Below, piece after piece: positions 31,501 through 44,383 of a stretch of 64,000 nucleotides of DNA; the first letter of the stretch is position 1; every line of letters starts with the position of its first letter. Position numbers and translations under genes: made by a program. The stretch covers positions 106,136,580 through 106,200,579 of the forward strand of contig CM071595.1 of NCBI GenBank assembly GCA_036435485.1, read 5' to 3'. The notes under the pieces are model-generated. The model had not been told where the DNA came from. It searched no databases and worked only from the letters and a program-made list of their open reading frames with translations. This stretch comes from Saposhnikovia divaricata. Its lineage: Eukaryota > Streptophyta > Magnoliopsida > Apiales > Apiaceae.

Positions 31501-34500
31501 TGTAACAGCCCCAGATCCAGGGTCGGGGATCCGGTCGTCACGGTATCAACTTCCATCCACAAAATCAATCATAAACTAAATTACAACCTTGTGACCCAAG
31601 CAACAACATAAAACACACCCGTTATAGTCCCAGAGATGAAATCAGAGTAACTACCAATATTATTAATCACCAGTTTGAGTTCTTATAACCCAAAAGAATT
31701 TCAATTTAACTACTACATACTCTTTGCCATCCATTTACATAAAGTCACATAAATAAATGCATTTGCTACTCAAAAACTAACAACTAGCCTACCAATAGCT
31801 CCTTCCTCAGCAATGGTAGCTATGACCTCAGCGGTTAATCCTTTGACGACTGACACCTACTTGCACCGAGTGCGCCTTGTGCAGGCCATCTGATCTAGCT
31901 GTTGTTATGATATAATAGATAAAGCAAGGGTGAGCAATAGCCCACCAAGATAATATATAACTGATGAACAATATATATGATAGTTTAAAATATCTTTGAA
32001 ACCATATGCCATGCATTCAACGAACATAGTGCCAGTATAATACAAACTATGAAGTTACCAGGTATTTTAGAGTACTTCTAATTCTGAACAGTTTTCAAAC
32101 CTTGTCAACACGAGTGATACTTCATGTTGCAGAAAATAAATAGATTTGGATGATGAACCAATGCTGGAGTATGTCGCGCCGGATGACACCACCTTACGAT
32201 GATCAATCGCAGGTCGTATATCTCAAAATTTGTTTCTCTACATGTAGAAGGAAGAACATATGGACCCCACTATACGCCGGATCTCCCTAGCCATCTTTGG
32301 GCGTAGTCGGGGTCGGCGCCACTCGGACCCTATTTCCAGGATGGACTGTCCCATAGCCTCTTATACAAGTTTCAATGATGGACTGTACCACAGCCTCTTA
32401 CACATTATACAAATACTCCTAGTTCGAATAAATCTATGACTCTAAAACGTAAAGCTCGTCCCCCTTTCCCCAAGTGTAATACTTGTTGGTAGGACTCCAC
32501 AAAGTAGTCGTATCTGGTTGGAAAGGAAAATTCACCAATATTTCCCAAGCGGTTGCTTGTTAATGGATATCGACTTGTTCCAACAATCTTACCCCTCGAA
32601 CGATGAGGGAGTAACAGAGAGACTAGTCTTGATAAATAGCAACCAAGTTGCGAGTGAAAAGAATAGTTTTAAAAGATTTATGACCGGGCAGTCACATAAA
32701 TAAATAACAGTTCTCAAGTAAGGTTCCTTTATAATTTGGAAGATAGATTTGAATGAAGAATAGAATTTTGGGAACCTCCCCTTGATAAAAATAGTCATAA
32801 TAAGACTCAGAAATATTTTACATAATTTTTGAAAGTCGAAGCTAATATTTGAATAAAATAATATATTTTTAAAACTAGTTAAAAGAGTTAAATAAATAAT
32901 CCAAGAATATTTATTAACTCATAAATATGTAAAGAATATTTATTAAACCATAAATATTTCCAGAATATTCTTAATATAAAATATTGCTCATAATTAACCC
33001 TCGAATGAATATATAAAATATTCACGAAATTAATAATTCCTCGAATAAATGTTCGAAATAATATTCATTAAGTAAATCAACCTTAAATGAATATTCAAGA
33101 TAATATTCTTTAAATAAATAAAGCTCAAATGAATATTCCAAATAATATTCACTGAATAAATAAACTCAAATGAATATTCAAAATGATATCTATATAAATC
33201 AATAACCTTAAATGAATATTCAAAATAATATTCCTTAAGTAATAAAACCTCAAATAACATTCCTCGAATAATTTTCAAGTAGTAAATACTTATGGAAATA
33301 TAGATAATGTTTTTAAATAACATTCCTCAAGTAATCTGTCACTGGAATCCCTCCGGATTTCCACGACTATCTATATATTACAAAATACCGACTCCCGGTC
33401 TATATTTAATGAAGGAAGATCATATGTCCTTCACTAAGGGTCTTCACACAATCCGGCTTATAACTAATATATTATATCTAGCTTATAAGCCAATTTAGAA
33501 TCAGGGAACAAGTATCACAATATACTTTGAAAACAGGCATGCATGCTATGGCATATGTAAAACAGCAATCACATATATATATATATTATCACAACAACAG
33601 GTTCAAAGGTTTGAACACTTGCCTGGTAATCTGGTAGGGTAGTGCGTCCTGGGTCAGTCCGGTGATCTATACAAAATCAAGATATTCGAGGTTAATTACT
33701 TAACGCTTTAAGAAGCTAAGTGTAACTCTTATTAACACCGTTTTAACCCGACACTTGCTCATTATCGAGGCATGTCATTATACTTACACTTGGTAGGCAC
33801 TTAAGTCATATAAGTCCTAGCGTCGGTCGTTTACTCAAAAAGATTATACCTCAAGATTCATTATCCGTTTTCTAAGTGATTTTCCAAAGTTATAACCACT
33901 TGTTCTTTTTAGGGGTTCATTCGTACTTAACCCTGATTCGAACATTTTTATAAAATCGAAAAACGATCTGTTTGACATGAGGTTTTCTCTCACACCTTCC
34001 TTATGATCTCTAATATTTAATTACAAAGATTCGCCACTAATATACTTATTTTACAGGGGTTCAATTTCAGTTACGAACTCGTACTTACGGTTTCGAACCA
34101 CTTTTAGTAAATCGGTCATAATTCCTAAACCGTAAGTCCGTTTGTTTCGATTCCTGCACCAAAACGAACTATGACTCGAGATCTATAAGCACATATCATA
34201 TACTCATTAAGGTCAGAAAGTTATACCTACTGTTAAGCACGAATGTTAAGGATTAACGAAATTTCGGCATTACGACGGCTATATTTACACGCTTTCGAAA
34301 AATTTAAATCATGATCAATCATCAACCAAGCCACACCGGGCAAAATCTTACATCTTAATAGTCCAAGATCATCTCATTACACCATCATAATCATCATATT
34401 GCTTAGATCCACTAACAAGCTACATAATCATGCTTTCATGCTTATATGAACATCATCATACTAATCTAAAATCACCAAGAACATCCATAAAACTTAAAGT

Positions 34501-35954
34501 AGATTTAGGGTTCTTAATAATTATACCTTCCTTGGAGAGTGTACTATCCTTACTATGCTTGATCTAGTACTTTTATAACATTAACAAAGCTTAGATCATC
34601 CAAGAAATCAAGAAAAACAAAGTTAGTTTCTTGAAAGTTACTATTCATCCTAAACTTGTAAAAATCATAGAAAATCGAAAAATAAGAGTTTAGCTCTCAA
34701 ATTTTTAACCACATCTTAGGCTCTTCATAAGCTTTGATTTAAGATATAGATAATGAGATTTGAAGCTTGGTAGCTATGGTTTTGAACCAGTTTTTCCCGC
34801 TGGACAGAAATTGTCAAGAACAGGCAGTTTGGCTTCTTCAACTTGGGGGAGGGATTTAACTAGGCTATACTACTTGGATTGCCATGAAATTTTGAATGAA
34901 CCTTGACCATGGAGTGGAGAAGCTATGGTTAAAATTTGGTGATTTAATCATGGATAGAAATGGAGATATGAATTTTTCTTTGAGTGGTGTTTTTGCTAGG
35001 CAGTTTTTCGAGAATGAGAGAAATGGAGTTGCTTTCTTGATTTTGATCTCATCCTTGCATTATTGTGTAGTCTTGGATAATATCTAGCTAAGCTTACTTT
35101 AATAAAGTGATTAGGTCATCTAGTGCATCACCCAAGTAGCCATGTGTTTTGTTTTTGTGGTAAGATGAGGTAATTAAGCTAACTAGCTTGGTTAGCTTCT
35201 AAAGGTGTTAGTTACTTTTGTAACTAACTTGGTTCCTTGATCCTATCCATTTGCACATGCTTGTATCTTGGCTCTCTGCTTGTTTCTTTGTCCGGTTATT
35301 GTTCAATTTCATTAATCGTTCAGAGGAATATCTCGAAGATTTATCGTTAGGGTTTTACCGGAAACGGTCTCAATATTCATACTACCATTTTCCATTCTCC
35401 TTTAAAATCCTTGACTTTAAATCCCTCAAATCTTTAATAAAATCCTTAAATCCTTCAGTGTCTCGGAAAATCTCGGGAAAAATAAAAGTGCTATTTTTCA
35501 GAATCCGATAACTTTTACATACACTTATTTTCCCCTTGGATAATTAATACGAACTCAGAAATCCGTTCTGAATATTTCTATATAGTGTCGTCTAATAATA
35601 TTCCTAATTCCACCAAAAACACTATTCATCACTTATTCTTTACTTTATTCCTTATAATTAGAAAAATGATCTCGTGCTTTCCGAACGTTCCTTAACCCTT
35701 TTACGGAACCACTGGACTTATAATAGATATCGATTTGGATGACATGAGAATAATCCTCCTCTTTGGAATTTATCATATTGTACTTTCCAGGAGATAGATT
35801 ATTCTAATCTAAGTTGTCAACCTATTGCATTCTTCATGACGTATAAACATTTGAATCCCAATTCATTACATAATCCTTTATTAGAACCACTGTTACACTT
35901 ATACTTCGTTACATAATAAAAGTTTTAATTCTACCAAAAATCTGGGTTCTTACA
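31501..35954 (-). repeat. T2 3' LTR, about 4.45 kb
   Basis: The plus strand runs TGTAACAGCC to GGGTTCTTACA, i.e. TGTAAGAACCC...GTTACA on the minus strand. It interrupts the Athila frame at 31500. It is a different subfamily from T1/T3. Confidence 0.75.
33050..33255 (-). repeat. About 41-bp tandem repeat x5 in T2 LTR
   Basis: Imperfect units centred on AAATGAATATTCAAAATAAT; AT-rich, non-coding. Confidence 0.75.
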
Positions 35955-35972
35955 GTCTCCCCTCCTTAAAAG
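35955..35972 (-). other. T2 polypurine tract
   Basis: CCTTTTAAGGAGGGGAGAC on the minus strand abuts the LTR. A second copy, CCTTTAAGGAGGGGAGGT, lies at about 36477-36463. Confidence 0.7.
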
Positions 35973-37369
35973 GATTCCGTCCCGGAATCAGGTAGAAAAC
36001 AAAGAGTCGCTTGTCTGTCATTTCCCTTTTCAATTTCTTGGTAAATTCTTAATCGTCCTAATTCTCTTACAGCACATCTCACTAGTGCTACAATACTCCC
36101 TTCATCCGTTTTCATCAACTTGCTACTTTTCGTATAATACACTATTCGGGTTATGCCATTACCCCATCATATACAATTACCCTTATTGGTATCTTCAGTG
36201 ACTTTGGTATCGCTATCGCGCTGCGAATTCGGAGATAACCTCACTCGCACTATGCATTTCCTGATCGCTTTAATCTTCGCAATCTCGATCAATATACAGA
36301 AGTGGAAAGATTTATTGAGAGATCACTATGGTCAATGAACATTTGTTATATTGCATAGTTAGTACAGAAGGTGGCTAGCCTTTAGTACTTGACAAACAAT
36401 TAAACAAGTTATGGTATTCCACTTATGCTCCTATCACACAGACAGATAGTCACATAGCATTACCTCCCCTCCTTAAAGGGTTGTTCTTCTCAATTCAAAA
36501 AAAAAAAACAAAAGATGAATAGGAGAGAAGAAAAGAGAAGAATTTCAAAGAATTATAGAAAATTTTCATGATTGCAAAATATTATACTTAGAATTTACCT
36601 CTGAACGATAGAGGTTCATCAGAGAAGAAAATAATCGTAATCGTATTAAATACTGCTTATCTTAATCTCACGTGTCAACATCTCCTTGTTGCTCTATCCA
36701 TCATTCCATGGACCTATATTCTTGTTTAATCTTAGCAACATCCATTTTTGGAAAATCTTTCAACCTTTCAGGTTAAACCTTAAATTTCTCGCTTGACATC
36801 ATTGTTACTAACGTTCCCTGCCATGCTACTAGCTCTTACATAATCGTAATAATAATAACACTATCAGGTTGTCATCCCGAGAGCTCATTAGAAAACCCAT
36901 TCATCAATCCATGCATAACATTCCTTGCTTCATATTCCATAATTACTTCCCAATCTTTTCTTTATCAATCACATCCTTCTGATTATCTGATTCTTATTCG
37001 CTTCTGTTATTTATCTCCACCGTCATCTCATTATTGGGACATCCTTTGTGCTTGGCACCTTCTTATTGGTATCTCGTAACATTTACTCAATAAGCATCAC
37101 ATTTTTGGGGTCAAACTCTCCTTTGTTCAACCATCTAAATTCTCACTTTCTCGATCCACAAGTCTCCTTATTACTCAATCAATCTATTTCCTCGAATTCT
37201 CCCAACTTAAAGAGAGTTAATCTGTATGTCACTTATGCTTTTAATTTCAACTAGAATCTCTTTATGAGTCATCATAGCATTATCAATTATTTTAAACATC
37301 ATATCATTCCAATTCAAACCCTCTGAAATAAATCTTGCCGATTTTCTCTAACTTATATCCCATGTAATT

Positions 37370-37680
37370 TATTCCTGCCAAAGTTGCCTCTCAGCACTTG
37401 CTCTTTTCTATCCGTGATTTTCACAGGTTGTTCTTCGTAAGTCAGACCAGGTCGTATATCTACCTGCTTGTACTCTATCATCTGTCGAGCATCTGCATTT
37501 TTTTTAACTGGTGTAACCTTGCCACATGAAACACATTATGACCATGCTATAAGTTTTGGGGGAAAGCTGGCTCGCATGCCACCTTCCGAACGGTTCTAAA
37601 CTCTCAGATGGCCCCATTAATCTCGGACTTAACTACCCTTCTCTCCAAATCTAATTAATTCTTTTCACGGGAATACCTTT
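37370..37680 (-). pseudogene. pol: T2 integrase C-terminus remnant
   Basis: Across frameshifts the minus strand gives LSPRLMGPSESLE, then DIRPGLTYEEQPVKITDRKE and QVLR. These match the chromovirus integrase C-terminal region before the chromodomain. The chromodomain itself is unreadable. Confidence 0.65.
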
Positions 37681-40677
37681 AGCCTTATGAATCTCTAACC
37701 TCATGTTCTCTATCTTGTTTGCGCAGAAGTACACCAACATAAACTTGCTTGTCATTCATTAACATGCCATTTAGCTTATCAATAGCAGCACTATCTTTCT
37801 CTTTGTGTTGTTATCTAATTTCTTAGAAGAATCACCACTACCTTAAGGTAGTCCATTGTTGAATTACCATTGTCTGTCGTTTACGTAGTGCTTTAATAGC
37901 TAAACATACATGTTTCATGATTATTAGACTGAAATCCTCTAGGAAGACAAAATAATTACTATTCCTTATCGATAAGGAATACTTCCTAAACTTGATGTAG
38001 ATATTACACGAAGTAAACAAAATTACGGAAGAGCTTCAAGCATCGCAGCTATGGCAAGTTGACGGAATTATTAATCATATATCTTCAGTAGAAGGCTGGA
38101 AACTTAACGGTCCACTTAATCAATTTCGTACCATGGTCCTGGTTTACCTCCAAATAGGACCTCCTAATGTAGATAATATGCTTAAGACGATATCAGGAAT
38201 CGAATCTTTACTCAGTCTATTATTACAGTTGATTCTTGAACACTCATCCGAAGGAGTGTAAATTCCTCCATCCCATTATGACCTTTAAGGTTCTTCTCAA
38301 TATCACTCCGTTTTTTGGGTATGAGCATTTATAATTACTCCTATATACTTAAAGTGTCGGCCACCTCATTGGCCTTTCCTGATAATAATAATTCCTCGCA
38401 ATCAATGTTTTCTGAATCTATTCCAACTCAAATTTCTCTACCTTGTTCCCATTACTGTTGGGTGAAAGTATTCTTCCTTAGACTCTACTTAAGGAGAAAA
38501 TATATTAGTCCTTTTTCCATAAGTCATTGCTTCCATATTTCTGTGGGAACTTCCTCACAGTTACTCTCAATCATACCTAGGATATTTCCTTTCTTAGTTC
38601 TTTCTTATTTTAGGATAATCTCAACCTTTATTTGGTTCAATCTATACCTCCTCATGATTTCACACATGCCTCATCTGGCATTATTCTTATTATGTCATAC
38701 ATTCCCTTACAAACTTCTGTTTTTGAAATCCAGAATATTATCTTTTCCTTATAGGTTTCTTAGGTCATCATCATCATCCCTCCTGTATTTTCTGGGTACA
38801 GGGTATATCAAAATATCATTAATCAGTCCTATAACAATTCTGTCTATGTACTTTCCGAAACTCCTTCTAATAACTCTTTAAAGGTTATTATTGCCTTGGT
38901 CAATCCAACTTATATCATTTGAATTCATAATGTCTTTATTAGGGGTAATGCCATCCTCTGTGCATCCCCAGGATTCGTCTTAATTTATGGATATTCTATC
39001 CTCAATTCTATTTTCAAGGAATATTTACACCCTATCATTGACAATCGAATCATATATCCTTAATAAAGTCTCTTTTCAATAATTCACATCTTGATAACCT
39101 ATAGGTAGCTTCAGGCTACACTTCCCTTTTAAACGGATGTCAGTTTACTAGACCTTCCAAAAGACAACATATGTCTATTTGCTCTTCTTTCAGAACTGGG
39201 GAATGGTAGCAAGGATGTCCTGGAAGATATTGGTCGAGTTCAACGTAAATCTCTTAGTATCTATTGCTTTTATCAAAGATATTAGTCCCAGACAAAATTT
39301 CGGTGTCATACTGAACAATCTTTGACCATTTCTATACACTTAGATTGATAATCTGTCTCAATCGTAGCATTTCCATTGTATTTATAATAGTCCAACATCA
39401 TGTGTCTTAAATCCCCATACTTCTACTCTTATTCAGAATCTGGCCAATCATATACACATGAATCACTTTACTTTATATCCAAAAGCTCTTGCGGTCGGCG
39501 CTTAGTTAGAAGCAACCCCCGTTTTGTCCTTACATCATTGGTCTAGTCACTTTATGATTCTCGGTCATCTGGCCCCAAGTGGCCGCGCTACAGTACGTGA
39601 GTTTGGGGTTAGCTGATGGCATTACTTTTCTAGCAATTGCCGGCATAATGCCTCCTTCGTCCATAGCAAAGATAATTATCTGGGACAGGTTACGCTTATC
39701 CATATGATTTTTCCTGCGTGTTCCTAAATGTATTTGCTCACTGCTTTCCCTTACTCCGCCAATCTTAGGTACCAGAGTAGCATAGTCACTCGACTCAAGT
39801 ACTTCCACTCCTCGTTCATTCCTCTTCCTTGATACTTTTCCTGATCTTTTCAAAATTTTATTCCATATATGTTTCAATCGACTTCTCGGTACCGTCTCCG
39901 GTCACCTTTCCTTTATTTTTTTTGTCTTTTCAACTTCTCTCACTAATCCCATGTGCTACATAAGCTTAACACTTTTGGCATAATAACCTTTTCATTTAAG
40001 TCAATCCCAGAATTTCTCAGTCCGTTTTGGTCTTGGAATACAGTTCTCCTTTACCGTCCAATCTCAGCTTCATCATTTTATCTCTATAATCATTTGTAAC
40101 AATCAGGGTCTGTTCACCAACCCATATAGCGGCTAATTTACCCAATCCACAGGGTTCACACCAGTTTTCCACTCTCTTCAATGACGTTCTCTGCTAATCA
40201 GAAAGACAAGGTTTGCCAAAATTTACTGAATTTCTTTCCAGAATCAGGGAAATTTTGGTCAATCTATCCACCCACTTGTAACACTAACGAGATTAATTTC
40301 AAAGTATGAATAACAGTTCTACGAATACCCAATCGGGTAGAATCGTAAGAAGTTATAACAACGGAATGATTGACATAAGGTTGGAAGTTTAACCACTGGA
40401 AGGAAACCAAATATATACACCCCATAGAAGGGAAATCAAAAGTTTCAACCGAAACATGCCACACCTTCCCGATACATATACATCCTAATAGTCGATACTA
40501 CTAAAGGTTAGTCTACCTAACCACTAATCTTAGAAGAAAAACTATCGTCAGAGTTAGTCGTTCCACAAAATTGGCACTCCCAAGGCCATCCGAATCTGTG
40601 AACCGTGCTGTCCGAATGCATTCGTAATTATTCTGTCGTGCTACATAAGCACACCACCTAAAACTGTCTGAGATGCG
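37681..40677 (-). other. T2 internal DNA without readable genes
   Basis: By position it should hold RNase H and the integrase core, but I recognise no motif. ORFs at 38315-38881 (+) and 39530-39877 (-) look like chance. Confidence 0.4.
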
Positions 40678-41110
40678 TCATAATATATCACAAAGTCTTC
40701 CTTCTTCCATTAGGCAACGCCACGCTTGTGTCGTCACCAATTTCATCTTTAGCTCTGGGAAGATTTTCTCACATTTTCTTGTCCGTTCAAACTTCTTAGT
40801 CTTATAAATAAGTCGGGTTACGGAACTGCAATCTTTGTAAAGTTCTGAGCAAATCTTTGGTAGTACCTTGGGAATCTTATGAAATTTCTCGCCTTCGTTG
40901 GTGTGGATGGCCTTTCTCAATTGAACTGCCTTTAACTCGGCGGGGTCAACCAACACTACTCACTATTGATCACATGTCCCCATATCCAAATTCCATTTTT
41001 TTTCCAGAACTCATACTCCGAGGACCTGGAATACACTTGCTCTTTCAGGTTTTATCCTAAAAATCTCACTCACTTCTTAACCACTGATCGTATTACTTGA
41101 TCCATTTATG
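40678..41110 (-). pseudogene. pol: T2 RT/RNase H remnant
   Basis: Minus-strand fragments EYEFWKK and WGHVINSE, then VDPAELKAVQLRKA, RLIYKTKKFERTRKCEKIF and PELK, follow the order of the Ty3/gypsy RT thumb/connection. Frames are broken. Confidence 0.65.
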
Positions 41111-42748
41111 ATTCAGCATCGGAATAGACTTAATGAAACTACTATAATCCATTCAAGGAAAAGAAAGAATTTAATATTCCTCTGAATCACATGCATCTAA
41201 TGTTTCTGGTTCATCATTTAACTGAGTGGGATTAACCTTATACTTAGTCTCTGACAATGGTCTTATTACGAGTTTATTATAGACTCACTGGTCTTTTCCA
41301 CTTGTAGGTTCTGAGATCATAGTCTCGCTTACTACTTCCTCATATAACCTTATCCAATCATGCCATTAATTCCCAATGTCTTTGCTTTCTAAGCTAATCC
41401 ATAAAAATGAACATTTCCCTGAATAAAACCACCTCACCAATCTCAATTTGGTTTCATAAATTATAACCTATGAAATCTTCCTTCTCCTGGCGAATTACCA
41501 TTGATAATATTCACACTAATCCATTTATCAAATGATATGGCTTGGCTGTAACGCCCCGACTACCCACTAATAAACATATACTTTATATAATAAAATACTC
41601 ATAAACACCTGAATAATTATATACATATAGATATGACAACCTCAAAACCTTTTTAAATATATAATCAAACCATGATTTAACCATATATATTTTTTTTTTA
41701 AAACAGTCTGAGAATTTTAGAAAATAGAACTCAATGCACACACAACTCTTATCAATTAAGCTTGCTCTCTTTTATCGAAATTGATTAGATAAATAAATAA
41801 ACTTTGATACATGGAAATTTTAGAAAATTTCGGCATGAAGTATTCGTAATACAGACTATCCACTTGTATTTTGAACCAACCAAATTTCATAAAAAAAACG
41901 ACAATTCCAACTATTTAAGAAAAACCAGCACATGTTCAACCTGTCCTAACCGATCAGGTGAACCATACTACTATGCCTTCCCGTTCAAGGAACAAGATCG
42001 GTGCACCACAAATCAAAACTAAATACATAACACTGATAACCAGACATTAAGACATAATACAACACCCCACTACTAACCCGGATCTCTAGCAGGTAGTGGT
42101 ATGAAACAAGCAGCTACTAACTAAGATATTACATTACAACACTAAAACCTTAATTAAAAGCTACATACACTCCACAATATAATTACAACTAACTGGTACT
42201 ATTGTACAATTCTTGACTGATATCCAAAAGTCCAACCTTCTAGCAGAGCAAATCTAGGTTGTCTATGGTCCACAACAAGTTCTTCTCCTGATATAGCTCC
42301 TAATTTGTATCCTTTTCTTCTTTAGCTGAAAAAGGGTTAGAAACAATAGCAAGAAGTGAGCCAAATGCTCAGCAAGTATCAAAATGGAGATGAGAGTCCA
42401 TAACTGAATACTGAATTCAACAATATAAAGGTACCAAAGGTAATTCAGGATATTCTGATTAGTTCACAATCTCAAGGTAAGCCAGTCTGGAAATAAAGTA
42501 TTCTATTCATGTCATTTAAAACCATCCTTTGAAAACTTCTGAGATCTGTCCATTTGAGACAGAAAACCATGAATTCTCTTTTTAAATAAATTTTATTTTA
42601 AAAAAATATTTAGATTTGATTGGAGGTTTTTTCCCGACTCCGGACACTACGGGTGATCAGCCACGTAAATTCCCCAGCCCGGACACTCGGTCCGTCTGGA
42701 CATAAATTGGGTTCCCAATTAGGCAACACATTGGCCTTTAATGCTTGA

Positions 42749-42814
42749 CTAGGGGAACCACCCCTAGCCTCTTACGCTAAATAAAAAGTGCTGGACTAGG
42801 GGAACCACCCCTAG
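42749..42814 (-). repeat. Paired CTAGGGG...CCCCTAG hairpins in T3
   Basis: Two perfect 7-bp stems with 5-nt loops, 47 bp apart, as in T1. Confidence 0.8.
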
Positions 42815-43071
42815 CCTCTTACCCTTCTCCAATCTATAACTATTTTAAAAATAATTTAAAACATTTAACTTTTCGGTCCTTAAACTCACTGATAACAGAT
42901 CAGCCCAGCTTAAGGAATTTTAAAACATTTTTAAATATATAAGCCATTTTAATTTGCATTTGTAAAAGATTAGGGGTCAAGGATGCATTTAGGAGTAATT
43001 GCATAAGGTTTTCAAGATAGGAATTCAAGTGTGGTTAAAAGGGTATTTAAGAATATGGTTTTGTCAAACAC

Positions 43072-43093
43072 ATAATAATAATAATAATAATAA
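43072..43093. repeat. (ATA)n microsatellite
   Basis: About seven ATA/AAT units. Confidence 0.85.
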
Positions 43094-43198
43094 CAGGTGA
43101 TGTGAAAGAAATATTAAATTAACTCGGGTAGATTTCAGCAAGACAGGATTAAATCAAATAAAAGGTCACGAGCTAATGAGGAATAAAGTAAATGTTAA

Positions 43199-43950
43199 TG
43201 TTAACTCGAATAACTTGTAGAAGGGGGGGTTGAATACAACAAATTATATAATCGTGTCTGATTTTTGCTTGATTAGATGAACAAGAATAAACGAATGAAT
43301 CAAACTTTGTTTGTATTAAAATAAATCAAATACAAACTCTACCAAAGGTGTACAATACATTTAGCAGCTGCTGATAATACAAATCTCTCTCTGTGTTTTT
43401 TTCGAACTCTCGAATACAAACCTTATACAGAGCTTCACACGATATGCACTCTAAAATTCACAATTCCGCTCTTTTTACAATGATATGGAGAGTATTTATA
43501 ATGCTACCTATCAACTAATAACAGAATTATAATCTATCTATGACAATGTTCTGCCGTCCAGTTGATAGTTTCCATCAATAGAGAATTCGTTTCCTTCACA
43601 ATATCTTCTTGCTTGTTTTTCAAAACAACGATCCTGTTTTATAGCACTTGCCAGTTTCTGTAGCATCCATAATGACATCATCAGTAACACGACTGATATC
43701 AGGATTTCCCATTGCATCAGGATCTGATCATCCCATCAGTATTTGATCAGGATCTGACTTGCTGCATCAGGATCTGCTCTTAGTTCCTGAAATGTAGTCT
43801 CTGACGCACTACTCCTGACTAACCTCCACAGATTACTGTCTAACACATATATCCTATACAAAGTGATAAATCCTTTATAAGATCAGGATATACAAGAAGT
43901 ATTAGCAAAATTCTATTCTCAACATCACAACTTATGAATTATTCCTAACA
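43199..43950 (-). repeat. SIRE-B 3' LTR, 752 bp
   Basis: TGTTAACTCG to CCTAACA on the plus strand (TGTTA/TAACA ends), adjoining the PPT at 43951. TATAAATA lies at 43500-43493 on the minus strand. Near the U5 end is a run of seven G/C with flanking GTAGAAG, as in SIRE-C. Confidence 0.85.
43698..43889 (-). promoter_or_regulatory. ATCAGGAT motif cluster in SIRE-B U3
   Basis: Exact ATCAGGAT at 43698, 43716, 43746, 43766 and 43882, upstream of the LTR TATA box. The copy at 43716 forms the small palindrome ATCAG-GAT-CTGAT. The same 8-mer recurs in the spacer. Confidence 0.75.
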
Positions 43951-43965
43951 ATCTCCCCCTATTTA
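43951..43965 (-). other. SIRE-B polypurine tract
   Basis: AAATAGGGGGAGAT on the minus strand, adjoining the LTR. Further copies of GGGGGAG lie at about 44211-44203 and 44252-44246. Confidence 0.85.
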
Positions 43966-44383
43966 TGCGTTAGAATCTGAAGCATAAATCTAAGTTGTAC
44001 ATGTCAAAACATATAACAATACAACCAGAATAGAATTTTTGAATTTAAGATCATGAAGTTAAGTACCTCCTTCTTCAGATGTAGACATGTATCTAGTACT
44101 TAGAAGAAAGAATTCAACCATTTGATGCTTATTTTCCTTTACCACTTCCATGATGAAATTTACCAACTCTGTCACCCTTAATTCTGCTCCCAGTCTGTTT
44201 ATCTCCCCCAGTCTGTTGTTATTGTTGTTTCTGAATTGTATTTATCTCCCCCTTTTTGACATCAACAACATTAATTCCAAGAGATTCAGTAACAGAACAA
44301 ATGAGATTCATCAGAACTGCTTGATTATCCATAATAGTGACTTGGTTTTCTTCAAGAATTTGAAGTCTCGATTGAATATCATT

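Larger units (their letters stand above)
31501..41547 (-). mobile_element. T2: decayed Tekay/Del-type Ty3/gypsy element, 5'-truncated
   Basis: The 3' LTR (31501-35954), the adjoining PPT and recognisable integrase and RT fragments are all in minus orientation. The 5' LTR and gag are missing; sequence stops at LTR T3. Reading frames are destroyed throughout, so this is an old copy. Confidence 0.75.
41548..43198 (-). repeat. T3: partial Tekay-type LTR, inverted relative to T1
   Basis: It starts TGTAACGCCCCGAC on the plus strand and matches the reverse of the T1 3' end (e.g. TTTCGGCATGAAGTATTCGT). Only about 1.65 kb remains before SIRE-B begins. No primer site lies to its left, so it is not the 5' LTR of T2. 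Confidence 0.65.

Noticed and set aside
33050..33255. CRISPR-like spaced repeats
   Set aside because: Units are contiguous and imperfect, without unique spacers, in a plant LTR.
33030..33323. 97-codon minus-strand ORF with repeated Tyr/Ile-rich units
   Set aside because: Produced by the 41-bp AT-rich tandem repeat in the T2 LTR.
38315..38881. 188-codon plus-strand ORF in T2
   Set aside because: It is antisense to a decayed pol region, hydrophobic by base composition, with no recognisable domain.
39530..39877. 115-codon minus-strand ORF in T2
   Set aside because: Right strand for integrase but no integrase motif; cannot be supported.
41548..43198. T3 as the 5' LTR of the T2 element
   Set aside because: T3 matches T1 rather than the T2 3' LTR, and no tRNA primer site lies on its inner side.
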